The notes beneath the pieces were generated by a model. That model did not search any database. It saw nothing but the letters and a program-made list of their open reading frames with translations, and was not told the origin of the DNA. Position numbers and translations under genes: made by a program. From Nodularia spumigena CCY9414 (GTDB lineage: Bacteria; Cyanobacteriota; Cyanobacteriia; Cyanobacteriales; Nostocaceae), in contig NZ_CP007203.1 in the NCBI RefSeq assembly GCF_000340565.2, forward strand, positions 295,572 to 337,754: DNA of 42,183 nt, given 5' to 3'. Shown here piece by piece: positions 25,266 to 33,542 of the stretch; position 1 is the stretch's first letter; each line of letters starts with the position of its first letter.

Positions 25266-27173
25266 ATGAACAGTCCTTCCTTTGTTAGTGCTTCTAGCCT
25301 CACGTTAGAACAGCAAACTGATTACAGTAGTGTCAAAACTCTACCCGAAATTTGGTCAATAGCAGCTCAACGCTTTAGTAATGTTGTAGCCGTACACGAC
25401 CCCCACGCCAAGCCAGATGTAAGTATGACTTACATTGAGTTGTGGGAGCAAATTCAACAGTTTGCGGCTGGTTTACAGTCCTTGGGTGTATCACTAAGGG
25501 CAAAGGTTGGTTTATTTTCGGAAAATAATCTGCGTTGGTTAATTGCTGACCAAGGTATTATGGTAGCTGGCGCTGTGGATGCTGTGCGTAGTTCTCAAGC
25601 CTCTCAAGATGAACTAATATATATTCTCCGTAATAGTGAAGCTACTGCTTTGGTAGTAGAAAATCAAGCTACTCTGAATAAGCTAGTTGAGCAGATACAT
25701 GATTTGCCAATTAAATTAGCCATTGTACTTTCAGATGAGGAAGTGGAGACACATCCGGGGTTGAAGGTGTTAAATTTTTCCCAGATTATGGAAATTGGGA
25801 GTAATCAAACTTTTTCACCAGTTGAGCAAACCCGCGAGAGTTTAGCAACTTTGGTTTACACTTCTGGAACTACTGGTCAGCCGAAAGCAACGATGCTCAG
25901 TCACGGAAATTTGTTGCATCAAGTTAGTAGTTTAGCAGTAGTTGTGCAGTTAGAAGCAGGCGATCGCGTCTTAAGTATTCTTCCTACTTGGCATATTTAT
26001 GAACGGGTGATTGAATATTTTGCTTTTTCCCAAGGTTGCACTCTGATTTATACAAATCTGCGTCATTTTAAGCAGGATCTCAAAGTCCAAAAACCGCAGT
26101 ATTTTGTTTCTGTACCTCGGTTATTAGAATCTATTCATGATGAGGTACACAAACAGTTTCGCCAAGAATCTGCCCAAAAACGGCGTTTAATTAATTATAT
26201 GCTGGCCATGAGCGATCGCTATATTCGAGCTAGGCGAATTGTGCATAGATTAAGTTTAGAACAACAAAACCCTTCTATGTGGCAACGCCAAAGAGCTAGA
26301 ACCCAAACAGCCATACTTTGGCCTATCCATGCACTGGCTGATAGATTAATTTACAAAAAAGTTCGTGAACAAATAGGTGCAGAATTAAAACAGACTATTT
26401 GTGGTGGTGGAAGTCTCAGCCCCAGCTTAGAAACATTCTATGAAATTATTGGTATAGAAGTGCTGGTAGGCTATGGATTAACGGAAACAGCCGCAGCTTT
26501 GACAACCAGGCGACCTGAACATAATTTGCGGGGGTCAGCCGGTATACCAATTCCGGGAACGGAAATTTGGATTGTTGACCCAAAAACGCGCAAAACTCTA
26601 CCCCAAGGAGAAAAAGGTTTAGTTTTAGCACGGGGACCTCAGATTATGCAGGGTTACTATCACAACCCAGAAGCCACAAACAAGGCCATTAATCCCAAAG
26701 GCTGGTTTAATACGGAAGATTTAGGTTTTCTGACCGCACAGCAGGATTTAGTGTTGACAGGGCGAGAAAAAGATACGATTGTTTTAAGTAATGGAGAGAA
26801 TGTAGAGCCAGAACCGATTGAAAATGCGTGTCTGCGTAGTGATTATATAGATCAAATTGTCGTAGTTGGTCAAGACAGGCGATCGCTTGGAGCCTTAATT
26901 GTTCCCAATTGGGATAACCTTGAGGAATGGGCAGAAAATCAGGGTTTGCAACTTAACTTAGATAGCCAACCTGTTCAGAATTTATTTCGCCAAGAACTAG
27001 ATAGAGAAGTTCGTAACAGGCCTGGATATAGTTCCAATGACCGCATTGTTCCCTTCCGCTTAATTTCTGAGCCGTTTTCACAAGAAAATGGAATGTTGAC
27101 TCAAACTCTCAAAATTAAGCGCCATGTTGTCACAGAACGTTACAGCGATTTAATTAACGAAATGTTTGCCTAA
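25266..27173 (+). CDS. aas: Long-chain acyl-ACP/acyl-CoA synthetase (AMP-forming)
   Basis: A 635-residue ANL-superfamily enzyme that activates free fatty acids through an acyl-adenylate. The AMP-binding P-loop is LVYTSGTTGQPKATMLSHGN near residue 200; later motifs are GYGLTETAAALTTRRP, GWFNTEDLGF, LTGREKDTIVLSNGENVEP, and a C-terminal QTLKIKRHVV with the catalytic Lys. The sequence GAVDAVRSSQASQDELIYIL fits the cyanobacterial Aas group, which recycles membrane fatty acids. ATG 25266 has GAGG upstream. It precedes a desaturase on the opposite strand, a plausible lipid neighbourhood. The symbol rests on family likeness. Confidence 0.9.
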   Translation: MNSPSFVSASSLTLEQQTDYSSVKTLPEIWSIAAQRFSNVVAVHDPHAKPDVSMTYIELWEQIQQFAAGLQSLGVSLRAKVGLFSENNLRWLIADQGIMVAGAVDAVRSSQASQDELIYILRNSEATALVVENQATLNKLVEQIHDLPIKLAIVLSDEEVETHPGLKVLNFSQIMEIGSNQTFSPVEQTRESLATLVYTSGTTGQPKATMLSHGNLLHQVSSLAVVVQLEAGDRVLSILPTWHIYERVIEYFAFSQGCTLIYTNLRHFKQDLKVQKPQYFVSVPRLLESIHDEVHKQFRQESAQKRRLINYMLAMSDRYIRARRIVHRLSLEQQNPSMWQRQRARTQTAILWPIHALADRLIYKKVREQIGAELKQTICGGGSLSPSLETFYEIIGIEVLVGYGLTETAAALTTRRPEHNLRGSAGIPIPGTEIWIVDPKTRKTLPQGEKGLVLARGPQIMQGYYHNPEATNKAINPKGWFNTEDLGFLTAQQDLVLTGREKDTIVLSNGENVEPEPIENACLRSDYIDQIVVVGQDRRSLGALIVPNWDNLEEWAENQGLQLNLDSQPVQNLFRQELDREVRNRPGYSSNDRIVPFRLISEPFSQENGMLTQTLKIKRHVVTERYSDLINEMFA

Positions 27174-27467
27174 CTTGAAATTGAATACAAATTTCAAAAA
27201 AAAACTTAGCAAATTCAAAAACCTCTCTTTCCCTCATGACTCTGTGTTCTCTGTGCCTGGAGTGGTTCGTTTTTAAAATTCGCTAATACCGCAACTTAAC
27301 TAAAGAATGTACGGAAAAACTCAAAAATCATCTCAAATGTGCTTTGAAAAATCTTTGAACAAGCCGACGGCACGATCAGCAGTCGGCATGACAATTTTGT
27401 AACTCATTCCCCACAGTTAAATCCGTGGTTTTCCTGTTGTTGATTCTGTAATATTTTGGGATTCCAT

Positions 27468-28325
27468 CTATTTGATTGCGGCGCTATGAGGGGGAACAGA
27501 AACTACTTTTTTGGCTAAACCTAGAGTTTGCAAGAGTTTAATACTCCACCAAGTCATATCAATTTCCCACCAAGACAATCCAGATTTCGCCATGTGGGGA
27601 TAAGTGTGATGGTTATTGTGCCAACCTTCTCCGTAAGTGACTAGAGATACCCACCAAAGATTACGTGCGCCATCGTCAGCATCAAAGGTACGATAACCCC
27701 AAAGGTGTGATGCGGAGTTAACAAACCAAGTGGAATGCCACAATAAAACTGATCTCAAAAATGTACCGTAAATCACAAAAGACCAACCCCCTAAGACATA
27801 CAGCAGTAAGGCCAAGGGAATTTGCAGGAGGAGAAAATAGCGATCTAGCCAGCGATAGTAAGGTTGTCGTGCTAGATCAGGCGCATATTTTTGATAAACT
27901 TGATAATCAAAAAATTCAGAACGTGGGTAAAAAATCCACAGCATATGACTCCACCAAAATCCTCGCTGGGCGGAGTATGGGTCTAGATTGACATCTTCTG
28001 TATGGGCGTGATGCTGGCGGTGTCCACCAACCCAAAAAATCGGACCTCCTTGTAAAGCCAGCGCTCCAATTGTGGCGATCGCATATTCTAACCACTTAGG
28101 AACTTGAAAACTCTTATGGCTCAACAGTCGATGATATCCTAGACAAATACCGATACTTCCGAATAACCAATGGAGAAACACCAGCAAACCTAGTGCTGGC
28201 CAAGAGAAAAACCAAGGAGCTAGGAGAGCTAAGGCATGAAATGCAGCAAAAAATGCCACGTTCACCCACCTAATACTTGGTGGATTTCCTATCTCAGGAG
28301 TGAACGCCAGAAACTTCGCAGTCAT
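27468..28325 (-). CDS. desC: Acyl-lipid (delta-9 type) fatty acid desaturase
   Basis: A 285-residue integral membrane di-iron desaturase. All three histidine boxes are present: HRLLSH, HRQHH (GGHRQHHAHTED) and HNNHH (GWHNNHHTYPH). Hydrophobic pairs lie at about 20-65 and 155-195. It introduces the first double bond into membrane-lipid acyl chains in thylakoid and plasma membranes. I chose ATG 28325 (MTAKFLAFTPEIG) because AGGA lies about 8 nt upstream; the longer frame to 28403 runs through the regulatory region. Divergent from a TetR-type regulator, with matching palindromes in the intergenic region, so it is probably the regulator's target. Confidence 0.92.
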   Translation of the reverse strand: MTAKFLAFTPEIGNPPSIRWVNVAFFAAFHALALLAPWFFSWPALGLLVFLHWLFGSIGICLGYHRLLSHKSFQVPKWLEYAIATIGALALQGGPIFWVGGHRQHHAHTEDVNLDPYSAQRGFWWSHMLWIFYPRSEFFDYQVYQKYAPDLARQPYYRWLDRYFLLLQIPLALLLYVLGGWSFVIYGTFLRSVLLWHSTWFVNSASHLWGYRTFDADDGARNLWWVSLVTYGEGWHNNHHTYPHMAKSGLSWWEIDMTWWSIKLLQTLGLAKKVVSVPPHSAAIK

Positions 28326-28426
28326 AAAAATTCCTGTTGATGGATAATGAAGCGATTTGCTATTTCTTGGCGTAACTCCAGTAGGATTCTGCCCACTCTG
28401 CATAGCAGTTAGTTACAGTAAAGAAA

Positions 28427-28443
28427 AGCAAGTATCACTTACA
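28427..28443. promoter_or_regulatory. Operator-like palindrome 2 between desaturase and regulator
   Basis: aGCAAGTatcACTTaCa: the same unit as palindrome 1 with one arm mismatch. Centre-to-centre spacing to palindrome 1 is 47 bp. Likely a binding site of the TetR-type protein encoded at 28500. Confidence 0.6.
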
Positions 28444-28473
28444 TTTGTTATGCTAACAGACCTGTAACTTTCA

Positions 28474-28490
28474 TGCAAGTACCACTTGCA
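28474..28490. promoter_or_regulatory. Operator-like palindrome 1
   Basis: TGCAAGT-acc-ACTTGCA, a perfect 7-3-7 inverted repeat located just before the regulator ATG at 28500. It overlaps the alternative ATG at 28473, which argues that the regulator begins at 28500 and represses its own promoter. Confidence 0.7.
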
Positions 28491-28499
28491 TTATTCCTT

Positions 28500-29717
28500 A
28501 TGACAGATCAACCCATTTCAGCACGTCAACGTCTGATTCAATCCGCACTGGAATTATTTACAGCCCAGGGAGTTAGCGCCACTACAACCCGCCAAATCGC
28601 TGAAAAAGCAGAAGTCAACGAAGTCACGTTATTCCGAAATTTTGGGAACAAGCATGGGCTGTTATTGTCTGTGCTGGAAGAATCCGCAGCTTTTAAGAAT
28701 TTAGGGGAGTCCCTGGTGCAAAGGGCTACTCCTCCTGGTGACATCTACCAAGCACTCAAAGATTATGCAAGTGACAGCTTATATGCCTTGGAACGGATAC
28801 CGGAGTTAGTTCGCTCTGTGGTGGGTGAAGCTAACCAGTACCCGATGGAAAATCGCCGCGCTTTAGGACGTGGGTTAACTGAAGCAAATCGCTATGTAGC
28901 GGAATATTTAGCCACTGTCATCCAGCAAGGAGATTTAAATACCTATCTCCCCGCACAAAAATTAGCTAGTTTGCTGAATGTGATGATTCTGGGGTATGCG
29001 GTAATTGAATTCACCAGTGAATTTAATGAATTGTGGGTGGATCGGGATGATTTTTTGGAGAATTTAGTGGAGTTATTTTTACACGGTGCGATGTCATCTT
29101 CAGGAACATCAGCAATAGTTCTGGGAAAGGTGCAGGAAGTAGCTGATTTACCTGTGGGTTTAGTTCACCAAATTTTGCAACAAGCTCGAAAGTTGGGAAC
29201 ACAAGATTATGCTTTGGCTTATGTGTTATTTGGTGCTGGTTTATCTGCGAGAGAAATTGTCAGTTTGCAGCAAAACCACCAAATCTGTGATGCTTCTGGA
29301 CACTTCCTCCAAATTACCACCCCAGAATTTTGCCGCCAAGTCCCTGTTAATCAGTGGATTCTGGGTAAACGCTATGGTTCCTACAGCAACAATCCTTTAA
29401 TTAAATGGCTCAAAAGTCGTAAAGATCATCAATCTGCGATGTTTCTCAACCAAATTGGTGAAGCTATGACAGAATCAGATTTATTGCAACATTGGCAAAC
29501 GTGGACAGAAGGATTGTTAACGCCTCAAGGACAACCGCCAGCGATCGCCCAAACCCAACATACTTGGTGTGTAGAAATGTTAATGCGGGGGATGAGTTGG
29601 GAAAATCTGACTATTCTTACAGGATGCGATCGCACCCAATTACAATCCTACGCCAAAAGAGCCAAAGAAAAAGCCGCCCTAGAGCAAGCAACTCGTTTAG
29701 ATCATAAACCGACATAG
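28500..29717 (+). CDS. TetR-family regulator fused to a degenerate tyrosine-recombinase-like domain
   Basis: A 405-residue protein, about twice a normal TetR. Residues 1-55 are a clear TetR helix-turn-helix (SARQRLIQSALELF, TTTRQIAEKAEVNEVTLFRN), and 60-200 the TetR ligand/dimer core. Residues about 215-395 follow the tyrosine recombinase catalytic pattern: YVLFGAGLSAREIVSL (for TGLRxSELLxL), ITTPEFCRQVPVNQWI (for the R-x-VP strand), and TQHTWCVEMLMRGMS followed by LTGCDRTQLQSYAKR (for LRHTFAxxLLxxG...LGHxxxxTTxxY). The catalytic Arg, the HxxR pair and the last His are replaced by Ser249, Ala350/Gln353 and Cys376; only His354 and Tyr384 remain, so the domain should be catalytically dead. Probably a lipid-responsive repressor of the divergent desaturase. 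Confidence 0.85.
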   Translation: MTDQPISARQRLIQSALELFTAQGVSATTTRQIAEKAEVNEVTLFRNFGNKHGLLLSVLEESAAFKNLGESLVQRATPPGDIYQALKDYASDSLYALERIPELVRSVVGEANQYPMENRRALGRGLTEANRYVAEYLATVIQQGDLNTYLPAQKLASLLNVMILGYAVIEFTSEFNELWVDRDDFLENLVELFLHGAMSSSGTSAIVLGKVQEVADLPVGLVHQILQQARKLGTQDYALAYVLFGAGLSAREIVSLQQNHQICDASGHFLQITTPEFCRQVPVNQWILGKRYGSYSNNPLIKWLKSRKDHQSAMFLNQIGEAMTESDLLQHWQTWTEGLLTPQGQPPAIAQTQHTWCVEMLMRGMSWENLTILTGCDRTQLQSYAKRAKEKAALEQATRLDHKPT

Positions 29718-30190
29718 TGTCACCGCCTACTGATGAATCTATCTATTAGCTGATACTTTGGGAATTTTTATTCCCCACCTGTTAAGTTGACAACATTATC
29801 ACTTTAGCTATAAATATCTATAATAAATTTATCAAATCCCATGCAACAAAGTCATTTATTTTGATATAATCATTCAATTTATTCATCTTTGCATAAACTC
29901 GACAATTCATATTGATAAGATTATCACCAACATTGAATAGTAAACCTGTTGCATATGGGTTGCACTTGCATATTAATCAGTTTATTCTCTGTAAATAAAT
30001 AATGTAACTCTATAGTATTGATTTAGCAAAATTGAAATATGTACAACAGTCAACAAAATCCCATAATCACCTCATATTTTCATTTGCTATTAAACTCACA
30101 GAGTTCCAGTGCAATTTAATACTATAAAACTTTGGTGTATAAAGCATTCCACATAATTGGACTCATATAAAAATATCAGAACTTGCTGAC
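29718..30190. other. Gene-free AT-rich interval with promoter-like sites
   Basis: GGGAATttttATTCCC at about 29760 may end the regulator transcript. TTGACA (29787-29792), 16 bp, TATAAA (29809-29814) is a good housekeeping promoter pointing right. TGATAAgaTTATCA at 29913-29926 is a perfect palindrome similar to, but one base shorter than, a Zur box. No ORF. Confidence 0.45.
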
Positions 30191-30511
30191 ATGAAATTAT
30201 CGAAGCTAGATCCACTGATCCCCCTCAAGGAATTAAGCCAAAAACTCATGAAATTGCCACAGGATTATTCGATTCATGAAGATGAATTGATCGAATTTCT
30301 CTCCCGAAGAAGATGGCCTGATAGCAATCGGCGCATTGATCGGACAACCTTTTGGCGGTGGAGGAACGACAACAAAATTGAACAACAGAAAGTATTCAGC
30401 AGATTAGACATTTTAAAACTCTGTCAAATTTGCGACCACTACCGATTAGATGGAACACGTAATCAATACTTGGAGATAGTCAACCAACAAAAAGAGCAAG
30501 TCCTAAGTTGA
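30191..30511 (+). CDS. Small hypothetical protein with possible HTH
   Basis: A 106-residue basic protein, MKLSKLDPLIPLKELSQKLM. The middle (RRRWPDSNRRIDRTTFWRWR) and the following FSRLDILKLCQICDHYR resemble a helix-turn-helix of MerR-like shape, which would make it a small DNA-binding protein. No signal or membrane segment. The ribosome binding site is weak. The promoter-like sequence nearly 380 bp upstream and a TGATAA/TTATCA palindrome suggest a regulated, long-leader gene. I do not recognise a named family. Confidence 0.65.
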   Translation: MKLSKLDPLIPLKELSQKLMKLPQDYSIHEDELIEFLSRRRWPDSNRRIDRTTFWRWRNDNKIEQQKVFSRLDILKLCQICDHYRLDGTRNQYLEIVNQQKEQVLS

Positions 30512-30984
30512 CAATTTAATAGACAAAACTATACTTATATTGACAAAAATCAATATATATTTTAGGAAAAAATCAACTACTTGATATATAATACGGTGAT
30601 ATCAAGTATTGAATTGAGACTATTGCCGACGCGAAAACCAAGCAATGATGGTGGTAGTCTTTTTCAGAAACTTAATTGGAACACAATCGCGTCTGGCTAA
30701 GGCGTGAAAGTCTACTGAGGGATAACTGCTCCCATGCTCCCGTTGAAGTAGAAAGTAAAGTCTAGTTTTGTCTAGGTTTTATATAGCAGTTGTCCATTAA
30801 AAAGTAAATATCTCTAAAAAACTTGAATTACCTCATAAATTGATCGTAATTTGTCAAAATCTCCCCTCTCCTTAGTAAGGAGAGGGGCTGGGGGTGAGGT
30901 TCTTCCTTGGCTTCTTCTCCCAAAGGGAGAGGCTAGCGCCAAGGCGGTTCCTTGATTAAAATAAAGCTTTAATATTTATTTATC
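30512..30984. other. Non-coding interval with inverted repeats and palindromic repeats
   Basis: TACTTGATAT/ATATCAAGTA (30578-30587 and 30599-30608) forms a 10-bp hairpin. Next, GACTAttgc...gcaa...TAGTC (about 30620-30660) can fold. At 30863-30887 lies the CCCCTCTCCTTagtAAGGAGAGGGG palindrome in inverse orientation to 7936, and at 30914-30944 the 31-bp repeat shared with 25131. It may hold a small RNA; nothing codes. Confidence 0.45.
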
Positions 30985-31482
30985 ATGGTGTTTCCCCAAC
31001 GCATTAACCCTGCTCCCGGACAAGAATCAGTATGGGATTACCCCCGTCCCCCTCGCTTAGAAGACACAAGCAAACATATTCAAATCATCTTTAATGGAGT
31101 CACAATTGCTGACACCCATAACGCCAAGCGGGTTTTAGAAACCAGTCATCCACCGGGTTACTACATCCCCCCTGCGGACATCAAAATGGAACACCTAGTA
31201 CGGATGCCAAAATCTAGTTTTTGTGAATGGAAAGGCTCTGCTGGTTACTACACCATCCGCGTGGGTGATAAAGAAGCCCAGAATGCAGCTTGGTTCTATC
31301 CCGACCCCACACCAACATTTGCATCTATTAAAGATTATGTAGCATTTTATGCCCATCTCATGGACGCGTGCTACATCGATGGCGAAAAAGTCCAACCGCA
31401 ACCAGGTAACTTTTACGGTGGTTGGATTACCAATGATATTGTCGGACCCTTCAAAGGTAGTCCTGGCACTTGGGGATGGTAA
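30985..31482 (+). CDS. DUF427-domain protein
   Basis: A 165-residue protein of the small DUF427 (beta-barrel) family, whose biochemical role is not established. Visible family features: IQIIFNGVTIADTHNAKRVL, HPPGYYIPPADIKMEHLV, SFCEWKGSAGYYTIRVGDK, NAAWFYPDPTP and the final FYGGWITNDIVGPFKG. The N-terminal extension PQRINPAPGQESVWDYPRPP is the usual cyanobacterial form. A palindromic hairpin lies 10 bp after the stop. Single gene. Confidence 0.9.
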   Translation: MVFPQRINPAPGQESVWDYPRPPRLEDTSKHIQIIFNGVTIADTHNAKRVLETSHPPGYYIPPADIKMEHLVRMPKSSFCEWKGSAGYYTIRVGDKEAQNAAWFYPDPTPTFASIKDYVAFYAHLMDACYIDGEKVQPQPGNFYGGWITNDIVGPFKGSPGTWGW

Positions 31483-31491
31483 ATTAATACA

Positions 31492-31519
31492 GTAGAGACG
31501 TTCCATGCAACGTCTCTAC
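31492..31519. repeat. Interspersed palindrome, possible terminator
   Basis: GTAGAGACGTT-ccatgc-AACGTCTCTAC, perfect 11-bp arms, 10 bp after the DUF427 stop. A common dispersed palindrome in cyanobacteria; related fragments occur at about 9009 and 38793. Confidence 0.75.
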
Positions 31520-31651
31520 AACGGTTATGTCAGACGCATATTTTATTTCGGTCAATATCTAGTACTTTTAAGTATTTGTAATCAGCACTTTAGTCAAATC
31601 CTGACTACTTTTTTCTATCCCTTCATTTCTGCATCTGTCTATTCATAAAAA

Positions 31652-32050
31652 TTAACTATTCACAGCTAAATATTGTTCTGCTTGTAATTTAAGTTTATCT
31701 CCCTCTAATAGCACTTGGTCAATGTCATCTTTAACATCCATATAAGGTTGTCTTAAGCTGATTTTCTCTGACTGAATAGCCCTCCTTGTGCTTTGTCGTA
31801 TTTGACCAGCAAACTTGCGTTGACCAAACAAATCTAGTCCTAATGAGATAATACTGTCAGGAGTAGTTTGTGTAGCCTGTTGGTTAATTTCTTTAATAGC
31901 CAAATTAACCTCCTTTTTAATAGCTCGTAATTGTTTTTGAATTAAGTTGATATTTTTTATTTGTAACTTAACTGATTTAGGATGATCTAGGGTTAAAATC
32001 ATTTGTTGTCTCAGGTGATAAATTTGCAATTGAGTTTCTTGTAAGTTCAT
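31652..32050 (-). CDS. Hypothetical coiled-coil protein
   Basis: A 132-residue, basic, helical protein, MNLQETQLQIYHLRQQMILT. Heptad-like Leu/Ile spacing runs through residues 5-55 (KSVKLQIKNINLIQKQLRAI) and at 95-130 (DVKDDIDQVLLEGDKLKLQA). No cysteine, signal or membrane helix, and no family recognised. It lies next to a decayed coiled-coil/WD40 gene in the same direction and may have been its partner. Confidence 0.6.
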   Translation of the reverse strand: MNLQETQLQIYHLRQQMILTLDHPKSVKLQIKNINLIQKQLRAIKKEVNLAIKEINQQATQTTPDSIISLGLDLFGQRKFAGQIRQSTRRAIQSEKISLRQPYMDVKDDIDQVLLEGDKLKLQAEQYLAVNS

Positions 32051-32148
32051 AGCTACTCCCCCTTAAAAATCAATCTTCATTTCTCTTGTGCTGATATCCC
32101 AACTACGAAATTAGTGACTATTTCTGAAAAAATAGTTGCATATTTTCT

Positions 32149-33387
32149 TTACCTACAAGGAAACAGTGTAATTGTTTTATCTCCACTTCCAGCAGCTAAA
32201 ATCTGACCATTAGGACTAAAAGCCACAGACAAAACCTTATTTTCGTGACCTTTTAAAGTACCGACAAATACTAAATCTTTTGCTTGATTATCTGATACAG
32301 GTGTAGCGGGAAGTGCTTGAATCAATCCCTTAGTCTCTTGAGAATTAGATATTGGTAACGGTTTGAATAACGCATCAAATAAACCATCTAAAATCTGTTA
32401 AACCATTTAAAATCTGTTAACTTATCTAAAGTGGCTAATCGCTCGTTGATTCTATCAACGACCTGATTAAATTGCGAACTTTCCGCAGCTTGATTTTGTT
32501 GAATTTTCTCTAATTCCTGAAATTTTTCCCCAAGAGTTTGATGCAAATGCTGTATTGATTGCTCAATTTTTTCTAACCGGGGTTGAAAAACCTGAATCTG
32601 TTGATTAACTTGGGAAAACTCTCTGTCTTGATGTTGTTTGATTTTGCTGAATTCCGCCAATTGCTGCTGATTACTTTCACTGCAACTTTGTCCCCCAATA
32701 CTTTCATGCAAATGCTGTAGTGATTGGTCAATTTCTTCTTAACCGGGATTGAAAAACCTGAATTTGTTGATTAGCTTGGAAAAACTCTCTATCTTGATGT
32801 TGTTGGATTTTGCTGAATTCCGCCAATTGCTGCTGATTGCTTTCACTGCAACTTTTGACCGATTTATCAATTTCCTCAACTCGCAAATTCAGGGAGTGAA
32901 ATTGTTGCTCAAATTGTGATAAATCAGTTTGCTTATGCTGTAATTTTAATAATATTTCCTCTTGATTCTGAATAGTGTTGCTCAAATTTATGATAGAATC
33001 ATCCAACTGATTTAAGCGATTATTAACTGTTTGAATTTTTTGATTAACTTCGTCAAAGACGGTACTTAGTTTTTGGATTGACATCTCAATTTTTTGGTCA
33101 ATCACTTGAGTTAACTGTTGTCTCCAAGCTTCAATTTGTTGCAAACGCTGATTAGATGTATCCATAGTTTCCTCAAGATTTTGTAAAGTTGCTTGTAGTT
33201 GGGAAATCTGTTGTTGAGACTGGAAAGAATTCAACTGGGGACGATTAGCTAAATTTAACGCCAAACTTAAAATCAGAGGAACAGCGACATAAATCACCTG
33301 CTGAGTCACTGCGCCTGCGATCGCTCCTAATATTGATAAACTCAACAATACATACTCGCTAATTTGTAGCCATTGACGGTTAATCAT
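32149..33387 (-). pseudogene. Decayed membrane-anchored coiled-coil / WD40 protein
   Basis: Three frames form one broken gene. Frame 1 (33387-32728): two membrane helices (LLSLSILGAIAGAVTQQVIY, VPLILSLALNLA), then a long coiled coil rich in Gln, ending QSRLRRN. A single extra A near 32742 causes the shift; without it the text continues RLEEIDQSLQHLHESIGGQS. Frame 2 (to 32388) repeats the coiled-coil unit CSESNQQQLAEFSKI. A direct duplication of about 19 bp (ttaacagatttta) near 32390-32415 precedes frame 3, LDGLFDALFKPLPISN..., which ends in one WD40 blade, GTLKGHENKVLSVAFSPNGQ, and the stop at 32149. A full WD40 propeller needs several blades, so an internal deletion is likely too. Confidence 0.75.
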
Positions 33388-33542
33388 GTAATTAATGATT
33401 CTAATCTTATTGTAATTATATATACTTTGACCCGATTCAACAACCTGGTTAAAACGCCTATATTTAACTGTTGACTCACCCTACTCACTATGAACTATGC
33501 GCGTGTGCTAAATTAATCACATTAACTTGCTGCTACCAGACT

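Noticed and set aside
27468-28403. Longer desaturase start at 28403
   Set aside because: The added 26 residues are not desaturase-like, and ATG 28325 has a ribosome binding site.
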